Shown: positions 31,693-43,177, counted from the first letter of the stretch. The stretch: 64,000 nt of DNA from Gautieria morchelliformis (GCA_015179125.1 WHVA01000220.1:62001-126000), one strand, 5' to 3'. Program-made: numbers and translations. The notes: generated by a model not told the origin, from the sequence alone.

Positions 31693-34600
31693 TTAAAGCT
31701 CCCACTGTCGGTGAAGATTCCGAGGCTTTATAGTCGGTAACACCTCCATTTGAGGGACAGCTATATCATTAAGTGGTGCCGGTACAACAACAACCTCTGT
31801 ATTGAGGCCCAACTTGCGACAGATTTTGTTGCATTTATGTTCCTTGAGAAACTGCAGAATTCCTGACCAGCCTTTGTCCCAGAAGCCCGATGAACCATCA
31901 AATCTAGTATAACAAATCAATAGTTTGCTGCAATGGAGAATAGCAACCTACGTGTGCGCTTGCCGGTCAAAAAGAACAACCCGGTTCTCTGAGTAAACAA
32001 AGCCTAACGATATGTTAAACATCATTCTGTGTTTATACCACGTGCACTTACCTTGAATGTCTACAAATACATACTCTCCCATGCTGTCAACAACTGTATG
32101 ATGGGCAAATGCGTCGATCCAGATCCCAAGATAATCACTATTTTCGCCGGTGTCTCCATTACCTGAAAATTTACATTCGGTGGCCCCAGGTTCAAGTAAC
32201 GGTACAGCCAGAAATACGTTCCATATTAGACTCTGGTTTGAGCGTTGCTCCGCAGGGAGATCAGGCAGTTTATCAACCAGCGTACCCAGGAATGCACCGT
32301 CAGCATTCCACTTCATCTCTTCAGATAGACATCAAGTACTGCTACAAGTAAAACAGATACACGTACCTGGAATATTTTTGGCACCATACTGCTGTGCACG
32401 TCGTATGAATGAGTCAAGGAAAAACTTTCCCCGTGCTAATAGCTTGAGTTCACATTTGAGGTCGTACTTATTCAGATATTCGGTATCGCTGTTCAAATTT
32501 TTCGACTGAAGTACAGCAAAACTGTCGCTCGCAACACGCCCCTGTGTGACAGTTAAAATAGAATAGGACATTGGTAGAGTGCTCACCATAAATGCAAATT
32601 TCGCATAGCCATATCCAAGGTATCCTTCTTCTCTCTTACCTGTATTGACGTATTTTCGCCAGTTCTTGGGAATCAAAATTGTTTTAATATCTATGCTGTC
32701 TTCCTTTTCCGTGACCTCCCCTTCCACATTGACAAGATAGGTTTCATGATAAAATGGGTACGTGTCGTATTCAATCTTGGGTGCACTAGCATTCCCACGA
32801 CCTGTACCTGATCGGCGCCGATATGCACTCACGTAGTGTTTTGCTGATGGGAGGGGTTCCTCTACTAGAATTAGTATAATACTATGTCTAAACTAAGAAC
32901 ATTTACCATGTGATATAAATGAAAGCTTGCGTTTGGATGAACGAGCCACTGAGCGCATGTGGAACGGTGGTATAGGCCTTGAGTCACATTCAATATCTTC
33001 ATCGGTCTTCAAAGTTTCAGCATCACTAGCCAAGAAAATATACATAAATATCACCTACAGTATCAGATTTTACTTCATAGAGACGCAGCTGCATCGTGAT
33101 ACATTTACCCTTGATGTCCTTGTCCGATAGCAAGCTGTCCTTCTCCAGCTTTTCATGCAGGGCTTGAACGGTGCAAAAAAGGTTAGGCTCGTCAATATCT
33201 AAGTAACTGCTCTCATGAACAGTCTTCGCAACTGCAAAAACCACTTTGTCTCTAGAAATGTACACACAGCGATTCAGTATTAGATAACACATGAATTGGT
33301 AGACAAATTTACCTCAAAAAGAACGGTTTTGGTGTGGGTTTATCAGCAATCGCAGCCTTATCATACACCTTTTCAGCATGTTTGAGAAGCCGATCTATCA
33401 TTTCAGTGGCAAGTGTTGTGGCAGTGAAACCTTCGACTACTGCTGGTATTTGAATCTTACCGTGATTGTGAGCAACTTACACAAAAATTCAGCACAAAAT
33501 AACCTACTTGACGAGGCTTACAACCTCCCTTCGACCTTACAGCCGGATAATACCAAATCGTTAGCTTAATGCCGATGGAGTCCATCTTGCTAAGGTTCCT
33601 CAAGGCTTGAGTTTTCTTCAGGATCTCACTACCTTTCTTGAGGCTTGGGTTCTGTGATCGTCTATTTAGACGATGGTCAGATGCAGAGCCCTCGTGCTCG
33701 GCAGTTCGCTTGAGAATATGGTTCATCACATCATCGCAGTGTTACGTATCGAGATTTCCACTAAGTCGGAACTGGAAAGGACAGCGGCTTCAACTTATAG
33801 GTTGCGCCCCCAATGAACTATCGTCCTAGGTATTTCGGAAATGAGCCGGAAGTCGGAAAGTACTGGACCAGAGGTTTGGTCGGAACTTGAGTCGGAACTG
33901 AGGCGGAAGGCGGAAGACGGAAGGCTGAGAGAGAGACTGAGATCTTGCTAGACTCGCTGTGCTAAGAACAGGAGATGGAGCGAAGGAAATCAAGTATCGA
34001 AGGTGATTATCTGATTACAGAATAACAGACATACATGAGGGGGTTTTATACAAAGCGCAGAGCAACAAGTAATGGTGTTGTACTAAGCAAATTCCGGAGG
34101 AAGCGGAAGTCGAGTACAATGTGTGGGAACTAACTAATTGGAACAATGGGACTACAAGGGGGGTTCAGGGTAAGGTAGAACAATGGCAAAGAACAAGGGG
34201 TCGGGAAAACATATCTGACAACGAACTACAAGGGTGACCGGATATATGGTTTTGATGAATGGCGAGGTAGATCCGGTGGGTCCGAGTAATAGAGTCGAAA
34301 GAACAAGGGAAATGTACAGGGGGCGGAATGGCGGAAATGTCGGAGGGGCGGAACGTGTGGCGGAACTATTGGAGAGGCGGAATGTATGGCGGAACTGAGG
34401 GTCGGAAGTCGGAAATGAACGGTCGTAACACGCAGCCTATGCAATATTGTGAGAAGAGGTTTAACAGTGATAGAGAATGACTCACCGCTGAAAAGTTGTG
34501 GCTCTATGGCGCAGTCAGTTGCAGATTCAGCCAGTAATACGCTGGACTTACCCTTTTCGGCATCTTCATTGCATTTACCGCATAACTTGGATTTCAGGAA

Positions 34601-34808
34601 TGGATAAACCACCCCGCACCCGAGGCACTGAGGAAGAACCTGTATGGATATGAGTAAAAGTAAAGATGATTCCAACATGATTACATACTTCAATTGCTTT
34701 GCGTTCGGTTTCAGACATTGCGGCCAGCAGTTTGTCACACTTCGCACATTGAAGTAGAATCAAGTCGAGGTGAGGGAACCTATTGGAACAACCTTGACAG
34801 TGAGTCAT
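31693..34808 (-). pseudogene. Alpha-type (MHCK/EF2K-like) protein kinase gene, disrupted by a solo LTR
   Basis: The start is the ATG at 34808. Exon 1 and 2 encode CxxC pairs (CQGCSNRF, CAKCDKLL, CLGCGVVYPFL, CGKCNED), probably a zinc-binding N-terminus. Later exons carry the kinase: YHETYLVNVEGEV, GKREEGYLGYGYAKFAFM, KCELKLLARGKFF, then AFAHHTVVDSMGEYVFVDIQG (metal-binding/catalytic block) and the C-terminal zinc motif GFWDKGWSG with EHKCNKICRKL. Alpha-kinases phosphorylate Ser/Thr and are expanded in Agaricomycetes. A 691-bp solo LTR with TSD CGCAG sits 6 bases inside the exon that follows PQLFSG, breaking the frame. Other introns have normal GT-AG borders, so the break is recent relative to the gene. 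It is cargo of the CTTAA-flanked transposon. Confidence 0.88.
33740..34430. mobile_element. Solo LTR (family 2) in an alpha-kinase exon, TSD CGCAG
   Basis: 691 bp, TGTTACGTATC..GTCGTAACA, flanked by CGCAG at 33735-33739 and 34431-34435. Homologous to 2844-3523 but with expanded GGCGGAA/GTCGGAA repeats. Confidence 0.93.
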
Positions 34809-34835
34809 TGCAGAACAACGAAAAGAAAAACACAC

Positions 34836-35561
34836 TCATACCAGTTTTATACCACGTAGCATAACTACGATCTGCCCAAGAGATGAGAGAAAATTCTAAG
34901 TGAGCCAATGCTCAGCACAATACATGCATTAGTGAGACTCACCGTCAATATATATACAGTTAAAACTTCATCGTTACCGCTAATAGTGTATTAAAACTTC
35001 GTTGTTGCCACTAACAGTGTATAACGGCTGAAACAACCAGTGCACTTCAGCTCAAACAAATTTATGTGAAAGAAAGAAAGATTACCGGGCCCATCGGGTT
35101 AAGCAGGAGGCTAGTCTAGACACAGAGTCTCCGTTGTATCAAATACAACACCGCTCCATTCCCTAAAATTTTACGACCATACTTGTATTCGCTGTTTCCC
35201 CCGTGATACGAGTTAACGTCAGCTCAAGTTCACTGTGATGGATCGCTCACACCGTACTTACAAAGAATTGGCCAAGTTCAACACATCGGCGTTTGATTAC
35301 CGGCCATTGTCAATAGCGGGATGTCTTCCAGTCTTTCAGCTTGCTGTAACAGTTAGGCGTTAGTTTTAATGAAACCATGAGAGTCATGGACATGGAGTCG
35401 ACGACAGTGCGGTCGACGACGGTCAGGAGTAGACTCGCCGTTTCCTTCGGACTTTGTGTCACGTGATGTGCTGAGTTAGGTTCTTTGGGCGCTTAAATAC
35501 ATGTGGATCACGAAACATGAATATTGGATCTTGACAATTGAAATCCTGCCCCTTGAATTTC
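34836..35561. other. Right subterminal region of the two-gene transposon
   Basis: No gene. A ~35-bp tandem duplication (TTAAAACTTCRTCGTTRCC, then CTAAYAGTGTATAA) lies at 34968-35035. A TIR-like motif GCTCACACCGTACTTA occurs at about 35246-35261, which may be a subterminal transposase-binding site or an older end. Confidence 0.5.
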
Positions 35562-35587
35562 AGAGGTGACGACGCTCACGCACCGTA
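35562..35587 (-). repeat. Right TIR of the two-gene transposon
   Basis: Reverse complement reads TACGGTGCGTGAGCGTCG, then TCACCTCT. Confidence 0.85.
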
Positions 35588-36000
35588 CTTAAGATGTAGC
35601 CAGGAACCCGAAGCCGAAGGAACAGATCAGGGTCGGGACACGTGGCCGCCAGCGGAGGACGCCGATGGGGATCGAAGTGATCGCTCGGTGATCAATCGGG
35701 CATCAAACGTATTGATCTATACCCATATAGGCTCGAGTCACGTCGAGCGCGCCGGTAGGCCACGCCACAAGGCACGCATCAGCGTAGGAAGCAGAAGGCC
35801 CGAAGCTTGCAACCCGATCAACACATCCCGCGAAGCGCGCGCTTGTTGCGATCTTCGAATCCAACCCTGTTTCTATTCTTGGCTCCCGGCAGCGCGCGGT
35901 GCCGCAGTACTCTCGATTCGCTTGCCACTCATCACACATGGCGGTGTAACGGTTAGTACGCACCGGCAAATTATGTAAGGGTCGATTTATTGAAGTGAAC
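35588..36000 (-). repeat. Rep1 copy M, right part (internally deleted)
   Basis: Continues copy M from GATGTAGCCAGG through CACGTGGCCGCC. It then jumps to sequence that is the reverse complement of 27555-27930, so relative to copy R about 850 bp is missing. Confidence 0.7.
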
Positions 36001-37283
36001 CTGAGCCTTCATGTGTGAGGAGTACTGACGATGGTTTACGAAAAAATTGATGGTGCTGACCTTCCATGACAGACATTGACAGACTCACGCTGGTGTGGGG
36101 GGGTAAGAGGCAGAATGGGAAGCGGCATGGAGAGAGACAGGAAGGAGAGGAGAACGAGGGAACAACAGTAAAGGTGGAGTTCCAAGAGGCAGACGGTACC
36201 AGTCCAGGCAGAACAAACTCACACACGCTACCAGGGGCCAAAAGTTGGAAGAGGGAACGATGGTGGAAGGTGGGCGAAGAGGCCCAGGACAGAGCTAATC
36301 TAGGGTCGGAGGATAGGAAGACTCTAGCAATATTTACGCACGGGAGCCACGATGACGTGTCGCATCACGACCGCGATCAGGCACGCGCCACGTGATCACG
36401 ATCGCGGAGTCAATTACGCCACGCGATCACGATCACGCCACACTCATCAATCTTTGCCCTGATCGGCGTGTCGGAAGTAGAGTGCTGAGCGCTCTCGGTA
36501 TATATCCACATACGCGCGGTGACCGACTCCTTACGCAGGTGCACCGTATCCCGCCGTCACTCGTACGGTGAACCGGCACCATACGCCGCCTCTCAGTACG
36601 ATGATACCATATCCTGGCTCTCACTACGGTGCACCTCCACCGTACGGCGCCCCCAGTAGCGCGACGATGATCTGCAAGACAGTCACGTGTTTACGGTGTC
36701 GGCCATGGGCTATGCTTGTCATATATATTTGATGCCCGTTATCTAGGGGCTTTCGACGCTTACTGGTACTGCACGTGTGAGGCTCATGGCGTAATCCAGG
36801 TGCACTGGCAGGAGATGAGGGCTGCCAACGCCACTGCTATTGCTACACGCATGGGTTATTCGATTCAGAGTTACCATTTCCGTGAATTTACGCCACATCT
36901 TGTTACAGTAATGGCTAGGACTGGCGGGGATCCATCCTACTGCGCTTGAGTTACATAAATACAAAGGTAAATTCGGGAGAACTACACCTTTGACGGCAGG
37001 TGGCGCAAGCCCAACGTCTGTCGGGGGTGGTCTGGCCTGTGCGAGTTCGCCTTACGTCCCGGCCGGGACATATAGGCGGACTGTGCTGTACCCGCCTTCA
37101 CAGAGGACGAGGGCCGCAAAGCTGGTATTTACTGCGCTGGAACAGAGGTGTGCGAAAGAGGCCCTTAGCAAATAACGCACTACACCTGACTCGCACATGA
37201 CCAAAAGGGGAGTTGCCGGCGTAAAAATGTGCGACGACGAACAACGAACCCGGACCCGAACCCTTTACGCACGGTAAAGCGAT
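36001..37283. other. No firmly recognised gene; possible small spliced ORF at 36570-36949
   Basis: A plus-strand stretch reads PYPGSHYGAPPPYGAPSS then CxxC-bearing residues (TVTCLRCRPWAM). After a possible short intron ending at TCTAG (36745) it reads AFDAYWYCTCEAHGVIQ. It could be a small gene but matches no family I know. 36350-36440 holds clustered GATCACGATCGCG palindromic repeats. Confidence 0.3.
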
Positions 37284-38790
37284 TCAGTCTTCGGGCGCAT
37301 GCTGGCACCCCCCGGGCAGTAAGAACTTGAACTTGTCCGCATTCCATATGAGGTTCTGCGGTAAGCCGACAGCACTCTGCGACCTGCTGGACTGGCCATA
37401 AAGACGAGTCTCGGAATGTGGCGTTGGGGATTACGCATCGGGATGCATCAGAGAGAGCGTGTCTTTGTACTGGATAATCGGTTGGCGGGGTCAGTTGGGT
37501 CGAGGACGTTTAAGTGAATACTTGGCAGGACGTACGGAATATGCCTGAAGGTCGAGATGATGATTGAGTGTTTTTTTTTTTTTCTTTTTTTTGTATCCAT
37601 TTTTATCTACTGAGTCGCATGAATGAGTGTTGAGTGCGTAGAACGGGAGTAACGACGGACCTCAGGCAACATGTTAAATATATCCGTACCCTCGCATGTC
37701 ACCTTCTGAATCCTCGCTGGAGAGAGAAGGGACCGATCTCCCCCAATACGATCGGCGTGCGAGAAACCTACGCGCAAACCACACAGAAGTACATTGATTG
37801 AATGCCAGCCAAAGTCACCACCGGGAACTGAAAAACCGCACCTTGCATTTCGTCACGAACTGGTGGATATACCTGAAACAATAACTGCAGCGCCCGTCAA
37901 CGTCAACGTCAGCCACCGGCGGCGGACGCAGCCGCAGCCGCAACCAGCCATGGGAGAAGCCGCGCACCTGCAATGCCACCCCGCATCCGCCAACACGACG
38001 TCCGTCGCCTTCGAATGCATGTAGAACTCGCGCGCTCCAGCTCCCCCAGCCGTACGGCCACTCAAACGAGTAGATGTAGTTGCGCATCTTGGGGTGCAGC
38101 CGCGACGGCGCCGCGCACGCTTTGATGAGCCGGAGGGGATGCGCGGCCGGGATCTCGTCCACGTCCGAGAAGACGACGAGCGGGCGCGCCTGCGCCTGCG
38201 CGGGGACATGCACGTTGATCAGCGCGGTCATCTCAGCTCGCTGGTCGCGCTCGACATCGAACGCCGTCTCCCCATGTGCGGGGACGCGCCCGCTGATGAG
38301 CTTATAGACGATCTTGCCGGCGAAGGCGTCGAAGCGGGCGCGGTTCTGCGAAAAGACGGGCGCCTTCGGGATGCCCGTGAACGGACCTATACGAGAGAGC
38401 AATGTTTGGTCAACGATCAACGAAAAAGGCACAAACGGCGATAAACATACGGTCGTTTGCGATGATGAAGAACCTGTCGACGACGGCGTCGAGCTCATGC
38501 ATCCGTATCTCGAGCAGGTCCAGCTCCGTGCTGAACAGCACCGCGTCCCACACCTCCGGCGCGCGCGCCCGGTCCCGAAGGGTCCAGCTGTGCAGCGCAC
38601 AGTGCTGTGCGTCGAACGTGCTGCCTTCCGCGTAGTAGTGGGGGACGACGCGCCGCGGGCCGTCGGGCGTGTCCCATAGTGGGCGGGAGCCGTAGGAGAT
38701 GGTGTTCCGGATCTGTTAGGCGTAGGTGTAGAGAAGGAAGAAGAGGGAGAGGGCGGCTGCGAAGGAGAGGAGTCGCCGATGCCGGCGATC
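37284..38790 (-). pseudogene. GT17 family glycosyltransferase gene with an in-frame stop
   Basis: Minus-strand pieces in order: a hydrophobic signal-anchor (LLSFAAALSLFFLLYTYA), a TAA at 38716-38718, then IRNTISYGSRPLWDTPDGP, FFIIANDRPFTGIPKAPVF, NRARFDAFAGKI, VVFSDVDEIPAAHPLRLI, MRNYIYSFEWPYGWGSW, VVLADAGWHCSYCFR, GFSHADRIG with IQKVTCEGTDIFNMLPE, and a last exon ending [11 protein letters not shown] plus TGA at 37284. These are the hallmarks of GT17 (N-acetylglucosaminyltransferase III-like) type II Golgi enzymes, including the DVDE metal-binding block. Introns lie at 38388-38448, in the WHC/SYC codons and at ~37770-37850. The start codon is unclear, and the TAA between anchor and catalytic domain in the same frame suggests a nonsense mutation (CAA to TAA would do it). 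Confidence 0.8.
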
Positions 38791-38909
38791 CAAGGGGAGA
38801 GAGAGAGATAGAGATGCGATACACGCCCGGCCAGTGACCGAACTCTGTTGACATCTGTGGGTGCGTCGGCTTCCAAGGCTGTGCGGCGTCGGCCGGCCCT
38901 TGCCATCAC

Positions 38910-39700
38910 AGTTGGCTTGAAGTGCGTGTCCCTAATCTCATATCATGTGTATAAATACTACAGTATATAGCATATGTACAGCGTGTACGCAACCGTTCTC
39001 TAATGCTTATATACTAGTACAAAAATATACTTGAATATTAAAGAATAAAACCACATGATTATTATCAGTGCTACTACTATAAAGCCGTACTACTTTGAGC
39101 CAGAGATACATTGCGAGAAAGAAGCGTCAGACTGTCATACCAAACTGCATATGTCCTTCGTGTGTTAACGTAGACAAACAGCTCAAGCATGGCCTGAGGC
39201 GCCCTCTGGATTTTCTCTCACCTGCACCCATGTTCTTCATTGAAAAACACTCCTCAACACCCCTTTCCAGTCACAGCCGTGGATATTCATGGAAAATTAT
39301 GGTGAGGTCGTGATTCACTCACAATGTGCAACGCCCTGACCATAATCACAAGAGTTTTCTATGGTGAAGACCTTGCTGGCGATCGAAGGTTCTGCAAGTT
39401 GGAGCCTTGGGTGGCCAGCAAGGTTTTCACCACAGCAGTCCCAGGAGAGTGGTACTGTAAGGCAACCCTGGCTGGTTGTGGAGATCACACTACCACACAA
39501 CTGACAAGGGGAAATCCAAAGTATGTATAAATGAACAGAGTATACAAGAGAGGGGATTCTCACCAGACAAGGGGAAATCCAAAGAGAAAAGTCTAAGGAC
39601 CCCCAATGTCAGCGAGCCCGTATTACTACGCTGCGCAGCCAGGGACAACACTTGGCACCCACCATCAACCCTGCATGCTCCTGACCTCCCTGACCCTTGA
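38910..39700. other. No gene recognised; small inverted repeat
   Basis: GGTGAAGACCTTGCTGGC (39363-39380) is inverted at 39413-39431 (GCCAGCAAGGTTTTCACC). A 17-bp direct repeat CAAGGGGAAATCCAAAG occurs at about 39507 and 39580. No coding sequence is supported. Confidence 0.4.
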
Positions 39701-41500
39701 TCGACCCTTGATGCCACCTATTACGTGAGTCGCTTGATTTCCGACACTGTTCCGAGAGTGGAAGTCGGAAATTGGAGTGGAACTGGCAAAGCGAACAGAA
39801 CTGGTGGAAGTTCTCCCAGAAGCGGAATCATTTCCAAAAGCGGAGGCGGAGATGGAATCGGAACTGGAAGCGGAGTTAGAAATGGAGTCGGAACTGGGCG
39901 TGGTGTCAGAACTGGAAATGGAAAACAGGGTGTCCCCTGACAGGTACGTCCCCATTGACAATTGGATGGACGTCGATGAAGAATGAGAAGTTTCCCCATT
40001 CCCTCTTGCCTTCTGACCAAGATCAAAGTGACCATATGGATGCTGATGATGAGGATGTCGACTGTTCCCTGGAGATTCTGAGGATATCGGTCATCTTGGA
40101 GATGCTCGATATGATGTCAGAGTCACATTGCTGATCTGGGAACAGCATTGCTGGTTTCCAATCGCATTGGTGATCAATAGATATAATCAATTAATGCACT
40201 CAAAGATGGTATCTAACTTCATTCAAAGTCCACAGGGCTTCATCAGGAAGTGTCACTGTGCGGCACATGGGAGCGACCATCAGTACACTTCCTGCTACCA
40301 GAGTTGAGGTGGAAACCACCCCTAGACCAATGCTCATGCACCGCTCTCGTCAAGCATTAGCAAATGCCACAGGCAATACAACTACTCAAAGATTTGAAGG
40401 CTTGAAAACCATCACACTGAGGGTACGCGAATACGAATTCTTGTCTTGTTGTGGCTTTCACCTTGTCCGCCAGCTTTTCCAAGAAAGGGGTACGCCCCTT
40501 GCAACCATCGTTCTAGGTTCATGGATGGTTTGGCATTCGCTAACCGCCCAGGCGAGAACAGGAGAGTCCCATTGTGAGCTTGAACTGCTCTCACACAAAG
40601 GCCTTCGGGCGGGGCATTGAGAATGTGGCAGAGATACCAGAATCCCCACAGCTGAGGCATGCTGCCACTCTGCCTCAGAGGCTGATCTAGCATGCTAGAT
40701 ACACAGTGGCTAAAAGCAGATCTTAGCAGACAGGGAGGAGCCAAAGTCCTCTTTCGAGTGCCACCACCAGCCGTGTCTTGGGGACATGCATTGCGTACCT
40801 GATAATTTTGACCACCCTGATGTCCACCCTTGAGAAGTGTTGACAACCCCCTCTCGAGGGGATCCACACCCTTGCCTTTATTTTCTTAGATGACGCCCCA
40901 GCTGGCCTAGCACGGTCTGTGCCTTTGTCATCCAAAACTGAACCATCCCTGCGGGTGACTCAGATCCCGACGATGAAACGCAAGGTCCTCATACATGTGA
41001 GACAGGAGAGAAGTGGGCTTGCCTCCTTTCTTACCATTGGAACAGGCCATCGGAACTTGGATCGTGGGTCTTGGGGCTTTATGGAAGAGTTGCTGTCTTC
41101 AGGCGGGCTGATACAACTACCATTCAGCCAGCTCATTGCCATGAAGAGAGAGAGGGTCAAGTAGAATGACACTAGGGATCTCTTGTTGTGGATGTCGTCG
41201 GGACAGCAAGGGTAGATCCGCTATTTCAGCGGTTCGCATCAATTGACCTTCCGGCGTGTTGAGGCAACAGGGAAGGTAGAAATGTTTTCGTGAGCAAGAC
41301 AAGGCACGGGGATATATGAGGAAGCATGGAGTGGAGCCAATCACCATCGGCAACGTCCAGGGTTCAGATCGACACTGGACCACCAAGAGCAAAAGAGTTG
41401 TCCTGATTGAAGTTTGCCTCTATGGCTTCGATGGCCAGTTGCTGCAACGCTGGTGGTGTTCCGTGGACTCCAAACATGGCTTCCGGTGGGGAATCATCGG
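39701..41500. other. Repetitive region with GGAAYTGGAA repeats; no supported gene
   Basis: 39750-39930 is built of GTCGGAAnTGGAnnGGAACTGG repeats, reminiscent of the repeat-rich part of LTR family 2. The plus-strand frame after it encodes an acidic run (DADDEDVD) that could be a gag remnant, but this is weak. 41340-41500 carries a duplicated ATCATCGGCAAC-type segment just before copia RT sequence begins. Confidence 0.35.
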
Positions 41501-42582
41501 CAACATTCAGTTGGCCTTGGCTTTCATCAAAGCACTGCTGATGAATGTGTCTATATCAGACAAGATAAGGACTCAATCAAAGTCATATCAGTATACGTGG
41601 ACAACTTCGGCTTATTTGCTAATTCCAAGGAAGGGATAATCAAGCTCAAGGGGGAGCTTCATGAAAAATTCCCTATGACCAGAATTCCCTATGACAGATT
41701 TAGGAGAAATGAAGAAAATTTTGGGAATTAGGATTGAGAGGAATAGAGAGGAGGGAATGCTAACTATGTCTCAGGGACATTACATCGATGTCATACTCGA
41801 TCAATTCAACATGGTGACAGCACATTCCATATCCACACCTTTACACAAGATGATCAAACTTGTTGCACACATAGACTCAACAGGTCCAACCATCAAAGTA
41901 CCCTATGCCAAGGTGATCAGCTCACTGATGTATGTGGCACTCAGTGCAAGGCCCGATTTAACTTTTACTGTACAGCATCTAAGTCAATTCACTACTACCT
42001 ATGGAGCCGAGCACTGGACGGCAATCAAACACATACTCAGGTACGTCAAGGGATCACATGATGATGGAATAACTTTCAACTAGGATGCCAGCCTCAATCT
42101 TGAAATATGTGTTGATTCAGACAATGCCAATAGGACTGATGCACTTTCTATTAGTGGTTATGTGGCTATACTAGCAGGGGGAGCTACTGCATGGAGCTCA
42201 AAGAAGCAGCAAACAATTGCACTATCTACTACGGAAGCCAAATACATGGCACTTACCGAGGGCACTAAACAACTGATTTGGTTAAGGTACTTCATTGAGG
42301 AGCTTGGAATAGGTCAAACTCAGGCTACGTCACTCCAATCAAATAATCTAGGTGCCATCACCTTATCACATGACGCAACATACACCACACGCATACCAAG
42401 CACATCAACATCGCTTATCACTTTATCCATGAGAAAGTGGCTTCTCATTAGGCAACACTTACATATGTCCCCATGAAGGAAAATGTAGCAGATATATTCA
42501 CCAAGGGATTGGACTTACACCAACATAAGTATCTAATGGGGAAATTAGGGTTCAAGGGAAAGGACTTCTCACTGAGGGGGAG
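41501..42582 (+). pseudogene. Degenerate Ty1/copia pol (RT end and RNase H), family 3
   Basis: Plus-strand counterpart of 11272-13007. Recognisable blocks: GFHQSTADECVYIRQDKDS, VISVYVDNFGLFA (the second catalytic Asp of YVDD is Asn here), TDLGEMKKILGIRIERN, HSISTPLHKM, then a TAG where the minus-strand copy has TGA, and the RNase H blocks AWSSKKQQTIALSTTEAKY and MALTEGTKQLIWLRYF. Frame changes are needed near 41690 and 42390. The 5' half of the element is absent. Confidence 0.9.
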
Positions 42583-42817
42583 TGTTAGTAATTGGGATGA
42601 TGAGTCAGCCAAGGATGAGCCGGCACACACATAGACAGATGTTTCAGAGCATTCTAGACTCCAGGATGCTGGTGCACTGCCACAGCATCAGCACAGCAAC
42701 AGCTCGAAGCAATTAGTAATAAAGAGTATCATATTTAGTATAAAAGCAGACAGATCTCAAGTAGATCATAATAAGATCATATTTATATTTCCTTCATTCT
42801 ACATGGTTAATCTGACA
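42583..42817 (+). mobile_element. 3' LTR of the degenerate family-3 copia
   Basis: It follows the purine tract CTGAGGGGGAG and begins TGTTAGTAATTGGG. A TATA-like TTAGTATAAAAGC is at ~42735. The end at TCTGACA is tentative because no second LTR or TSD is available. Confidence 0.65.
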
Positions 42818-43177
42818 CAGGAATGTTCTTGAAACCACCTGGAAGTCCAACCACTATGATACCAGGAGATGCAATGTATACATGTGTCAATGAGTGTTTG
42901 CCCTGGAAAACTCATGTGGCCTCTCTACATCGTGTCCACAATCTGCCATGCACAAACCGGCCGAGATCGAGCTTTGTGGACCCCTTCGCGATGACAGCAG
43001 TGTTTGCCGGCCACCACAAACCTACTTGGGACCAGGGTGCCATCCAGAATAAAAGCTCTGAGGGCGAGTTTAATAACCAGCCATTTTCTACCTGAGAGTC
43101 ATTTCGAAACCCCGGCACTGCAACTGTGCAAAGGATATTAGCAGATTTCGTCATGTTCCGACAAATCAAGGTAGCAG
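42818..43177. other. No gene recognised
   Basis: Short ORFs only, on both strands, between the copia LTR and the NLR stop. Confidence 0.4.

Larger units (their letters stand above)
29863..35587. mobile_element. Two-gene TIR transposon (integrase + alpha-kinase), TSD CTTAA
   Basis: Inverted ends TACGGTGCGTGAGC followed by CGTCACCTCT match at 24 of 26 positions. They are flanked by CTTAA at 29858-29862 and 35588-35592. Outside both ends lies one interrupted Rep1 copy; copies L (about 16455-16465, gtgaCTTACgatgta) and R (about 28840) show the unoccupied site. Inside are a plus-strand DDE integrase gene and a convergent minus-strand alpha-kinase gene, about 120 bp between stops. Removing the later solo LTR leaves about 5.0 kb. 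I know of no named superfamily with this gene pair; the transposase type resembles the integrase-core proteins widespread in Basidiomycota. Confidence 0.85.

Noticed and set aside
36066..36395. 109-codon charged ORF
   Set aside because: No recognisable domain, overlaps repeat-rich sequence and ends in GATCACGATCGCG palindromes.
37815..38909. A continuous 364-codon minus-strand ORF taken as one protein
   Set aside because: Only its middle is GT17; the first ~150 codons are in the wrong frame relative to the conserved EVWDAVLF/WDTPDGP blocks, and the end reads through introns.
42855..42875. A TGGTATCAT-like primer-binding motif on the minus strand
   Set aside because: No LTR end adjoins it at the required position; probably chance.
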